Below, piece after piece: positions 1 to 6,662 of a stretch of DNA of 20,484 nucleotides. The stretch spans positions 1 to 20,484 of the forward strand of contig JBLINY010000085.1 in assembly GCA_047638695.1 (NCBI GenBank). The letters are read 5' to 3'. The DNA comes from JAHECQ01 sp047638695. GTDB taxonomy: Bacteria > Actinomycetota > Acidimicrobiia > Acidimicrobiales > SZUA-35. A model generated the notes under the pieces. It was not told where the DNA came from. It saw only the letters and a list, made by a program, of their open reading frames with translations, and did no database searches. Position 1 is the first letter of the stretch; every line of letters begins with the position of its first letter. The position numbers were made by a program, and so were the translations under genes.

Positions 1-2
1 CC

Positions 3-1097
3 AAATTCCTCGTGAACGACGACGGCAGCTTGGGTGACCGCAACGACGTCACCTGTGTTTCGATCGAGCACAAGCTCGGCATCCATGGCAGCCCCACGTG
101 CGTGTTGGCCTATGGCGAGAACGACGGCGCCATTGGCTGGCTGGTTGGCGAAGAGGGCGATGGCATGCGAAATATGTTCACGATGATGAACAACGCCCGG
201 CTGTCAGTTGGGCTCGAAGGTCTCGCCCTGTCCGAACGGGCCTATCAGCAGGCGTTGCAGTACACCCAGGATCGAACGCAGGGCACGGCGTTCGGAGCCG
301 AGAAGGGTGTGTCAAGCCCCATCATTGACCACGCCGATGTTCGACGGATGCTGATGACTCAGCGATCTTGGATCGACGCCATGCGCTGTCTCATCTACAC
401 CAACGCAGCAGAGCTCGATCGGGCATCGGCGGCATCGGGCGACGAAGCCCGCGGCCACCAGGAGTTGGCCGATCTCTTCATCCCCCTGTCGAAAGGCCTT
501 TGCACCGACCTCGGCAACGAGCTGACTTCGTTGGCACTGCAGATCCAGGGCGGCATGGGCTACGTCGAGGAGACCGGCGCTGCACAGCACTACCGCGATG
601 CCCGGATCGCCCCTATTTATGAGGGCACAAATGGCATACAGGCCGCTGACCTTGTCGGCCGAAAGCTGCCGATGCGGGGCGGTGGCGTTGTTACCGATCA
701 GCTCGATGCGTTCCTGGCCACAGCGATCGAACTGGGCAGGTCAGAGGTCTTGGCCCAGTTTGGCAAGAATCTTGAATCGGCTGTGTCAGCGGCTCGAGAG
801 GCCAGCGCCTGGCTGCTCGAGCATGGGGCAGTCGACCCCAACAACGCGCTTGCTGGTGCGACGCCTTACCTGCGGATGCTCGGTACGGTCGTGTGTGGCG
901 GCCTCCTTGGCAAGTCGGCGCTTGTTGCGCTGGCCGCATCGGAGGCCGGCGGCGCCGATGTCGACTTCTATCGGGCCAAGTTGATGTCGGCCAAGTTCTT
1001 CGGTGAGCAGATTTTGCCGAGTGCCGACGCGCTTCTCGGTGCAATCACGGCTGGTCCCGACGACCTTTTCGCTCTCACTGCCGAACAGCTGGCCTAA
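3..1097 (+). CDS. Acyl-CoA dehydrogenase, FadE type with C-terminal extension (5' partial)
   Basis: This is the C-terminal part of an FAD-dependent acyl-CoA dehydrogenase, which makes the alpha,beta double bond in the first step of acyl-CoA beta-oxidation. The frame is open to the left edge, with KFLV preceding the first possible GTG at 12, so the true start lies outside the window. Visible family signatures, numbered from the codon at 12, are SIEHKLGIHGSPTC near 17-30, GGMGYVEETG near 180-189, RDARI at 195-199 and YEGTNGIQ at 203-210. In that last motif E204 matches the C-terminal catalytic base. About 150 residues follow it, as in the large (about 600-residue) FadE enzymes such as mycobacterial FadE5, rather than the 380-residue short-chain type. 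The substrate chain length cannot be told from sequence. A hairpin follows the stop by 7 nt. Confidence 0.93.
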   Translation, partial: KFLVNDDGSLGDRNDVTCVSIEHKLGIHGSPTCVLAYGENDGAIGWLVGEEGDGMRNMFTMMNNARLSVGLEGLALSERAYQQALQYTQDRTQGTAFGAEKGVSSPIIDHADVRRMLMTQRSWIDAMRCLIYTNAAELDRASAASGDEARGHQELADLFIPLSKGLCTDLGNELTSLALQIQGGMGYVEETGAAQHYRDARIAPIYEGTNGIQAADLVGRKLPMRGGGVVTDQLDAFLATAIELGRSEVLAQFGKNLESAVSAAREASAWLLEHGAVDPNNALAGATPYLRMLGTVVCGGLLGKSALVALAASEAGGADVDFYRAKLMSAKFFGEQILPSADALLGAITAGPDDLFALTAEQLA

Positions 1098-1104
1098 TCG
1101 AGTC

Positions 1105-1118
1105 CGCCCGTTCGGGCG
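1105..1118 (+). terminator. GC-rich hairpin after the acyl-CoA dehydrogenase gene
   Basis: CGCCCG-TT-CGGGCG is a perfect inverted repeat 7 nt after the stop codon. No T-tract follows (the next bases are AAAATAG), so it would be the U-less kind of terminator often proposed in high-GC actinobacteria. It may instead only stabilise the mRNA 3' end. Confidence 0.4.
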
Positions 1119-1161
1119 AAAATAGCTGTGCGGGGAAGGATGGACGCGCTCCGGTAGTTTC

Positions 1162-2037
1162 ATGTCCGTGCCATCGCTCGTCGGCTCCGCCCAAGGTCTG
1201 CTGGCCTCGTTCCCCTCACCTCCCACGGATCGTCTGGAGCTCGGGCCCCTAACGTTCCGTTTCTATGGGTTGATGATCGCCCTCGGAGTGCTTGCGGCGG
1301 TCGAGATGGGGCGTCGCCGTTGGGAGGAGCGTGGGGGAGCAGCCGATGACATGGTCGAGCTGGCCAAGTGGGTCGTGCCCGCTGGTCTGGTCGGCACCCG
1401 CATCTACCACGTCATCACCGACTGGAAGTCCTACCAGGGCCGCTGGCTCGACGCTTTCAAGATTTGGGAGGGAGGGCTTGGTATCCCAGGTGGGCTCCTC
1501 CTTGGGACGATCGTTGGTGTCTGGTATGCCCGACGCAGAGATTGGGATATCGACACGCTGGCCACGGCCGTAATCCCGGGGATTCCGGTGGCCCAGGCCA
1601 TTGGGCGACTGGGGAACTGGTTCAACCAAGAGATCTTTGGGCCTCCGACCAATCTGTTCTGGGGTGTTCGAATCGATGAGCAGTTCAGGCCGGCTGAACA
1701 CATCAGTGAGCCCGCCTTCCATCCAACATTCCTGTACGAGGCCCTGTGGAACCTGGGCTTGGCCTGGGCTTTGATTTGGGCCGATGGCCGCAAGCTTTTG
1801 AAGCCGGGCCAGATGATTCCGCTGTGGATCTTTGGCTACGGCGTGGGACGCTTCGTTGTCGAAGCCGTACGACGCGATGATGCCTCGCTCATCCTCGGAA
1901 TCCGGGTGAATCACTGGGTCAGCGGTGTCGCGGTCGTGGGCGGCCTCATCTGGCTGTGGCTAGCTGGGAAACGCGCCACGCCCGCCCCCGCCCCCGCCGC
2001 TGTTTCTACCGGCGACCCCGACGAAGAAGCTCACTAA
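1162..2037 (+). CDS. lgt: Prolipoprotein diacylglyceryl transferase (Lgt)
   Basis: Lgt moves the diacylglyceryl group of phosphatidylglycerol onto the lipobox Cys of preprolipoproteins. It is a multi-pass inner-membrane enzyme and acts first in lipoprotein maturation. The protein has 291 residues, a normal length. The Lgt signature GRLGNWFNQE lies at 148-157. Also present are FYG at 34-36, HVITD at 83-87, GGLGIPGG at 104-111, HPTFLYE at 187-193 and GYGVGRFVVE at 225-234, together giving the conserved Tyr, His, Arg, Asn and Glu residues of the active site. Hydrophobic segments span about 36-48, 107-121, 195-206 and 253-268. The C-terminal tail is rich in Ala, Pro and acidic residues. No Shine-Dalgarno site sits at a good distance before the ATG, so GTG 1168 remains a possible start. 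It converges with murA, 18 nt away. Confidence 0.96.
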   Translation: MSVPSLVGSAQGLLASFPSPPTDRLELGPLTFRFYGLMIALGVLAAVEMGRRRWEERGGAADDMVELAKWVVPAGLVGTRIYHVITDWKSYQGRWLDAFKIWEGGLGIPGGLLLGTIVGVWYARRRDWDIDTLATAVIPGIPVAQAIGRLGNWFNQEIFGPPTNLFWGVRIDEQFRPAEHISEPAFHPTFLYEALWNLGLAWALIWADGRKLLKPGQMIPLWIFGYGVGRFVVEAVRRDDASLILGIRVNHWVSGVAVVGGLIWLWLAGKRATPAPAPAAVSTGDPDEEAH

Positions 2038-2055
2038 GTCGGGAACGCTGTGCCG

Positions 2056-3414
2056 TCAGCTCTTGATTTCGACGCGTGTGATGTCGAGGCCGAGGGCCTC
2101 GAAGTTCTCGATGGGCGTGTTGTAACCGCGGTCGAGGTGGTGGGTGCCCGTGATGGTTGTGGTGCCTTCGGCCGCTGCGGCTGCCAGAACGTAGGCAAAA
2201 CCGCCGCGAATGTCAGGCACCTCGACGTCGGTGCCATGAAGCGGCATGCCGCCTCGGACTACGACAGAGCATGCGGTGGTGCTACCGACGAAGCGACTCT
2301 GGATGCTGCCGAGACCGGTGTTGTAGGTCTCGATTTGGGCCCCCATCTTCTTGAGCGCGGGGACATACGTGAAGCGGTTTTCGTAGACCGTTTCGTACAT
2401 TACGGAAAGTCCGTCGCACTGGGTGAAGAGGGCAACCATCGGAGACTGCCAGTCGGTCATGAACCCGGGATGGGTGTCGGTCTCGACTGCGGCTGGGACC
2501 AGCGAGTCGGCCCAAGCCGACACAGAGGAGTCGGTGATCTCGAAGCGGGCACCCATGCCGGAAAGCGTGGAGATGGCGGTGACCAGGCGATCTTGGCTGC
2601 AGCCGTGCACCCGTACCTCGCCGCCGGTGATCAGCCCTGCGACCAAGTACGAGAAGGCCTCGATGCGGTCGCCTTTCAGATGGTGGGCAGCACCGCTGAG
2701 TTCTTCGACGCCTTCAATGATGTAGCGCCGGTTGGGGCGCATCTCGATGCGAGCACCCATGCGCTGCAGGAACAGCGCCAGTTCGATTACCTCAGGCTCA
2801 GTTGCTCCGTTGTCGAGAATCGTGCGTCCCTCGGCCAGCGTGGCGGTGAGCAGCACGGTTTCGGTGGCACCAACTGAGGGGTAGGGGAGCTCGATGTGGG
2901 CACCCGTCAAGCGGTTCGCTTTGGCTTCAAGGCCGTCTTCGGTGATCTCGATGTCGGCACCCATCTTGCGCAGCGCGTCGACGTGGAAATCGACGGGTCG
3001 TGACCCGATGTCGTCGCCACCAACCAGCGGGACGAATGCTTCGCCGACTCGGTGGAGAAGAGGCCCGACCATCAGGATCGGGATGCGATTCATACCGCTG
3101 AATCGAACGGGCACTCGACTAGAGGAAAGCGAACGCGAGTCGATGGTGGCGGTGCCACCGTCGAGATCGACCTCGCATCCGAGGGCCCGCAGCATGTTGG
3201 CCGTGATGTCGACATCACCGATGTCGGGACAGTTGCTGACCACCGAAGGTGTGGAGCCGAGTAGCGCTGCGACCAGGTGTTTCGTGACGGCATTCTTCGA
3301 GCCACGTACCGAAACGTCGCCGCGGAGCGGGCCGACAGGATTGACGACCCACGCTTGATTCTCGTCCGATGTCGGGTGCGATGAGGTGTCTTTGGTGTTG
3401 GGTTCGCCGCTCAC
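2056..3414 (-). CDS. murA: UDP-N-acetylglucosamine 1-carboxyvinyltransferase (MurA), Asp in place of catalytic Cys
   Basis: MurA transfers enolpyruvate from PEP to UDP-GlcNAc, the first committed step of peptidoglycan synthesis in the cytoplasm. The 452-residue protein has an N-terminal extension of about 20 polar residues and then the two-domain EPSP-synthase fold. Visible motifs are GSKNAVTK at 38-45 (K40 and N41 match E. coli K22 and N23), R110 matching R91, and GGDDIGSRPVD at 132-142. Here D134 occupies the position of E. coli Cys115 and R139 matches R120. The C-terminal part carries HPGFMTDWQ and HLDRGYNTPIENFEALG. In known MurA enzymes, such as that of Mycobacterium tuberculosis, Asp at this site keeps activity but prevents covalent fosfomycin inhibition. 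The start is a GTG 14 nt downstream of the phosphotransferase stop, so the two are probably co-transcribed. Confidence 0.95.
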   Translation of the reverse strand: MSGEPNTKDTSSHPTSDENQAWVVNPVGPLRGDVSVRGSKNAVTKHLVAALLGSTPSVVSNCPDIGDVDITANMLRALGCEVDLDGGTATIDSRSLSSSRVPVRFSGMNRIPILMVGPLLHRVGEAFVPLVGGDDIGSRPVDFHVDALRKMGADIEITEDGLEAKANRLTGAHIELPYPSVGATETVLLTATLAEGRTILDNGATEPEVIELALFLQRMGARIEMRPNRRYIIEGVEELSGAAHHLKGDRIEAFSYLVAGLITGGEVRVHGCSQDRLVTAISTLSGMGARFEITDSSVSAWADSLVPAAVETDTHPGFMTDWQSPMVALFTQCDGLSVMYETVYENRFTYVPALKKMGAQIETYNTGLGSIQSRFVGSTTACSVVVRGGMPLHGTDVEVPDIRGGFAYVLAAAAAEGTTTITGTHHLDRGYNTPIENFEALGLDITRVEIKS

Positions 3415-3428
3415 CGTGGTGAGGGTAC

Positions 3429-4427
3429 TCAGGCCTTGATGCCCAGCGGTGTCAACACCCTTTCCAGGTAACTATCTCCCTCTACCAACCTCATCAGCCG
3501 CTTCATTGGATGCAGCGGCGCCAGATCGGCAACTCGCTGCTCCGGAGGGTCGGCGGCGAGGTCGAAGAGGTCGAACGCCATCGAGTAGAGACGCAACCTT
3601 TCGGCGAGGCGAGGGTGGGCGAACATCTCGGGGTTCGACTCGGCCAGCCATTCGGGAATCGGGGCGTAGTCGACGACCCGGGTGCGGTCCTCGTAGTCCT
3701 CTGCCACATGAGCATAAGGAAAGGCGCACATCCGAAGGAGCACATCCAATTCCATGTCGATCGGGGCGCCGCGGCTCCACTCGAAGTCGAGAACACCACT
3801 GAGGACACTGCCATCCCACAGCAGATTCTCGAAGGTGAGGTCGCCGTGTACCAGGTGTCGCTGATCGAAGTCAGTAACAGCCGAGCCGGTTGCGTGGGCC
3901 AGGTCTTCGGCTGCATCGAGGACACCCTTGTCGATCCCGAGGCTTCGGAGACGATCGATCCCCATGAGCATCGGCACGAGCGGGGTGACGCAGCGAGGGT
4001 CGATCAAGTAAGGCAGATTGTCGATTCGCGGAACCCGCACGGGCGTCGAAATGGTGTGCAGCTGACGGATCGCGTCGCCCAGCTGACGGATGGCCGACCG
4101 CCGCAGACCCATGGACATGTCGGGCCAGCATCTTCCGAGCGGGGCGCCGGGGAGGCGCCGGACGATCAGATAGTCAGCACCTAGCTCGCCACCGTAGGCA
4201 ACGACCTGCGGCGCCCATTCGGCGTCGGGGAGGAACCGGCATAGCAATGCCTCGCGACGCAGCCGTTGGTTGGGGTGTCGGTTAACTCGAACGACGTGCT
4301 GTTCACCAACGAAGACTTCGTTTCGGGTGCTGGACGCTCGAAACAGCTCTTCTTCGACCGGCAGGCCGGCGTTCTTCAACGCCTGCCTGGCGCGTGCCTG
4401 GGCGAAGTGGGGAGCGGTGGTCGACAT
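3429..4427 (-). CDS. Phosphotransferase of the APH (aminoglycoside phosphotransferase-like) family
   Basis: This is a 332-residue soluble kinase-like enzyme of the APH/choline kinase fold, which transfers the gamma-phosphate of ATP to a hydroxyl group of a small molecule. The Brenner motif HGDLTFENLL lies at 194-203, with catalytic D196 and metal-binding N201. The DFG-equivalent LDFEW lies at 213-217 with D215. The N-lobe segment VVRVNR at 45-50 has Arg where many family members have the ATP-contacting Lys. The family includes antibiotic, sugar and amino-alcohol kinases, and nothing in the sequence identifies the substrate. The ATG is preceded by GGAG at a 9-nt distance. The gene lies 14 nt upstream of murA on the same strand, which makes a wall-precursor or sugar substrate possible, but that is only inferred from position. 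Confidence 0.85.
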   Translation of the reverse strand: MSTTAPHFAQARARQALKNAGLPVEEELFRASSTRNEVFVGEQHVVRVNRHPNQRLRREALLCRFLPDAEWAPQVVAYGGELGADYLIVRRLPGAPLGRCWPDMSMGLRRSAIRQLGDAIRQLHTISTPVRVPRIDNLPYLIDPRCVTPLVPMLMGIDRLRSLGIDKGVLDAAEDLAHATGSAVTDFDQRHLVHGDLTFENLLWDGSVLSGVLDFEWSRGAPIDMELDVLLRMCAFPYAHVAEDYEDRTRVVDYAPIPEWLAESNPEMFAHPRLAERLRLYSMAFDLFDLAADPPEQRVADLAPLHPMKRLMRLVEGDSYLERVLTPLGIKA

Positions 4428-4475
4428 AGGCCTCGCTCCAAAGGTCGGCGAGGTGGACCCTTGTTTAAAGGCATT

Positions 4476-4491
4476 TGGTCTGAATGGACCA
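4476..4491. promoter_or_regulatory. Short inverted repeat upstream of the phosphotransferase-murA pair
   Basis: TGGTC-N6-GACCA is a perfect 5-bp inverted repeat in the 100-nt gap between the serine hydrolase stop and the phosphotransferase start. It lies 49-64 nt before that start. It could be an operator half-site pair or a weak hairpin. No good promoter hexamers were identified around it. Confidence 0.2.
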
Positions 4492-4527
4492 TGATGTTGT
4501 CTTGTGGACTAGGTGGGATCTTGCTGC

Positions 4528-5340
4528 TTAGTCGGCACCGGTGGCCAAGATTGCATCGCTTAGGACTGGCCATGCTGTTTGGGCCCAGGGGCCGAAGGTG
4601 CGATTAGTTAGAGCGACGCACGCGACGTCGGCTGCAGGGTCGATCCACAGCATCGTCCCCGCTCGCCCAAAGTGCCCGAATGTGGACGGGCTGTTGTTCG
4701 ATCCGGTCCAATGTGGGTTCTTTGTGCCCCTGATTTCGAAGCCGAGGCCCCAGGGATTGGGCTGTTGCCGGCCGTAGCCAGGCAAGACGCCGCCAAGTTG
4801 ATCGAGGTGAGCCCGACTGGCTCGGGACATTGTTTGGTTGCTCAACAGCGTCGGTCGCATGATCTCACCGCAGAGCAGGAGCAGGTCGTCGACGCTCGAA
4901 GTCGCCCCGTGGGCGGGAGAGCCGGCGAGATGCGTCGCCGCGAGGCCGAGCGGTTCGGCGATCGCTTCGTGGAAGTACTGGGTACATGACATGCCGCCGG
5001 CCTCGGCCAGTGCGATGCCGATGGCTTCGTATCCAGCGTTGGAGTAAACCCGACGAGTGCGGGGGTCTGTCGTTGGGTCGGTTGCTTCAGGGCCGAGCCC
5101 GGATGAGTGGGCGAGGTGATCGGCCAGCGTGGCACCGCTGATGCCCAATGGTCGATCGAGATCAAGGGTGCCTTCTTCGACCGCGACCAACACCGCAAGG
5201 CCGAAGAGGGGTTTGGTGACCGATGCCAAAGCGAAGGGCTGGTCGCTGAGGGGTGAGCGTTCGACTCGGCTAGTGCCGCCGAGCCATCCGGCGGCCGCGT
5301 TTTCGACGGGCCACTCGGCAAGGAGGTCGAGCGGATTCAT
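4528..5340 (-). CDS. Serine hydrolase of the beta-lactamase / penicillin-binding fold
   Basis: The protein has 270 residues and lacks a recognisable signal peptide, so it is probably cytoplasmic. The three active-site elements of the class C beta-lactamase / DD-peptidase / EstB-type esterase group are visible. They are SVTK at 40-43 (nucleophile S40, base K43), YSN at 99-101, and HFG at 223-225 inside GHFGRAGT, which replaces the KTG box. It is short for the family, where 350-400 residues is common. The usual call is 'serine hydrolase' or 'beta-lactamase-related protein'. Esterase, amidase or peptidase activity is as likely as drug hydrolysis. It heads a leftward gene series (hydrolase, phosphotransferase, murA), but the 100-nt gap to the next gene leaves room for a separate promoter. 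Confidence 0.85.
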   Translation of the reverse strand: MNPLDLLAEWPVENAAAGWLGGTSRVERSPLSDQPFALASVTKPLFGLAVLVAVEEGTLDLDRPLGISGATLADHLAHSSGLGPEATDPTTDPRTRRVYSNAGYEAIGIALAEAGGMSCTQYFHEAIAEPLGLAATHLAGSPAHGATSSVDDLLLLCGEIMRPTLLSNQTMSRASRAHLDQLGGVLPGYGRQQPNPWGLGFEIRGTKNPHWTGSNNSPSTFGHFGRAGTMLWIDPAADVACVALTNRTFGPWAQTAWPVLSDAILATGAD

Positions 5341-5491
5341 TGCGCCAGTATGGCGAACCTTTCCGCAGCCAAGTGCCTAGAACCACCGTCTACGGCCTCG
5401 GGGTAGGTAACCTCAGTGCTACCTGAGCCGACCTGGGCGGTAGTGATACCGCCGCGGCGGCGGCTCCTTCTCCGACAGGACCATTTTCTTT
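5341..5491. promoter_or_regulatory. Divergent intergenic region with two inverted repeats
   Basis: This 151-nt gap separates the leftward serine hydrolase from the rightward RNA helicase, so it should hold both promoters. Two symmetric elements are visible: CTCAG-N6-CTGAG at 5412-5427 and the 12-nt palindrome CCGCCGCGGCGG at 5449-5460, about 30 nt before the helicase start. They could be operator sites or 5'-UTR hairpins. AGGA near 5477-5480 is a distant candidate ribosome site for the helicase. I could not assign convincing -35/-10 pairs. Confidence 0.35.
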
Positions 5492-6652
5492 ATGCCTAGA
5501 ACGTTCGCCGACCTGGGTGTCGCTCCGCCGCTGGTCGAGGTGCTTTTGTCTCGTGGACTCGAGACTGCGTTCCCCATCCAGGAGCTCACCATCGACGACG
5601 CCCTCGCGGGCCGCGACGTCTGCGGTAAGGCCAAGACCGGTTCGGGCAAGACACTTGCCTTCGGTATTCCTGCCATTCAGCGAATCGCCGACATGCACGA
5701 CGGTGTTGTCCACGCCCTCATCCTGGTGCCCACTCGAGAGCTGGCGAACCAGGTGCTCGAAGAGCTCGAGCCTCTCGCCGCGGCGGTCGGTCTTCGTTCG
5801 CTGGCTATTTACGGTGGCGCTGACATCGAGAAGCAGATCGCCCATATTCGCAAGGGAGTCGAGCTGGTCGTTGCCACACCTGGTCGCATGATCGACCTTC
5901 TCGACCGGGGCGAGGTCTCGGTCAGCCAGGTCAGCAACGTCATCGTTGATGAGGCCGACCGCATGGCCGATATGGGCTTCTTGCCGCAGGTCGAGTGGAT
6001 TCTCCGTCGTATCGAAGGCGAGCACCAGACGCTCCTGTTCTCGGCCACCCTCGATGGCGCCATCGACACCCTCGTCCGGCGGTACCAGACCGATCCGGCT
6101 CGTCACGAGGTGGAAGAGGCCGAGATCACGGTTGACCTGATGACCCATCGGTTCATCACTGTGCACAAGATGGATCAGGCAAAGGTGGTGGCGAACATCG
6201 TTCGCCACCACAACCGCACCATCGTCTTCTGTAACACGAAACGCATGTGCGACCGACTGGCCGACGATCTTGACGAACTCAAGATCTCGGCTGAACCAAT
6301 TCACGGTGACCTTCGACAGCGTCAACGAGAAAAGGCACTGTCGGCTTTCACCGACGGCAAGGTCGACGCTCTCATCGCGACCGATGTCGCCGCTCGCGGC
6401 ATCCATGTCGATGACGTTGATGTCGTGGTGCACTTCGACCCGCCAGACGATCACAAGACCTATCTCCACCGTTCGGGCCGCACGGCCCGCGCCGGTGGAT
6501 CGGGTGTGGCTATCACCCTGGTGTTGTGGAATCAGGAGCTCGAGGTGAAGCGCATCCAGAAGCGCCTGGGCCTCGACATTCCGATTATCGAGTTGTTCTC
6601 GAACGACAAGCGGCTGGAAAACCTGAACGACTGGGATTCCGACAGCGACTGA
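5492..6652 (+). CDS. DEAD-box ATP-dependent RNA helicase, RhlE/CsdA-like core
   Basis: This ATP-driven RNA helicase probably acts in ribosome assembly or mRNA turnover. All core motifs are present in order in 386 residues: PIQ of the Q motif at 28-30, AKTGSGKT (Walker A) at 47-54, PTREL at 80-84, TPGR at 129-132, DEAD at 153-156, SAT at 184-186, IVFCNTK at 244-250, ATDVAARGIH at 296-305 and HRSGRTARAG at 326-335. The protein ends soon after the second RecA domain with a short acidic tail (WDSDSD). It lacks the RNA-binding extension of DbpA or CsdA and the basic tail of many RhlE proteins. The ATG at 5492 fits the family N-terminus (FADLG). Its stop lies 10 nt from the methyltransferase GTG, so the two are likely co-transcribed. 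Confidence 0.95.
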   Translation: MPRTFADLGVAPPLVEVLLSRGLETAFPIQELTIDDALAGRDVCGKAKTGSGKTLAFGIPAIQRIADMHDGVVHALILVPTRELANQVLEELEPLAAAVGLRSLAIYGGADIEKQIAHIRKGVELVVATPGRMIDLLDRGEVSVSQVSNVIVDEADRMADMGFLPQVEWILRRIEGEHQTLLFSATLDGAIDTLVRRYQTDPARHEVEEAEITVDLMTHRFITVHKMDQAKVVANIVRHHNRTIVFCNTKRMCDRLADDLDELKISAEPIHGDLRQRQREKALSAFTDGKVDALIATDVAARGIHVDDVDVVVHFDPPDDHKTYLHRSGRTARAGGSGVAITLVLWNQELEVKRIQKRLGLDIPIIELFSNDKRLENLNDWDSDSD

Positions 6653-6662
6653 TGGGCTGAGT

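Noticed and set aside
1249..1914. A 221-codon minus-strand open frame inside lgt
   Set aside because: It is an antisense shadow of a clear membrane enzyme; it has no membrane segments or motifs of its own.
2050..2877. A 275-codon plus-strand open frame inside murA
   Set aside because: It is the mirror frame of a murA gene with all motifs; the translation has no recognisable domain.
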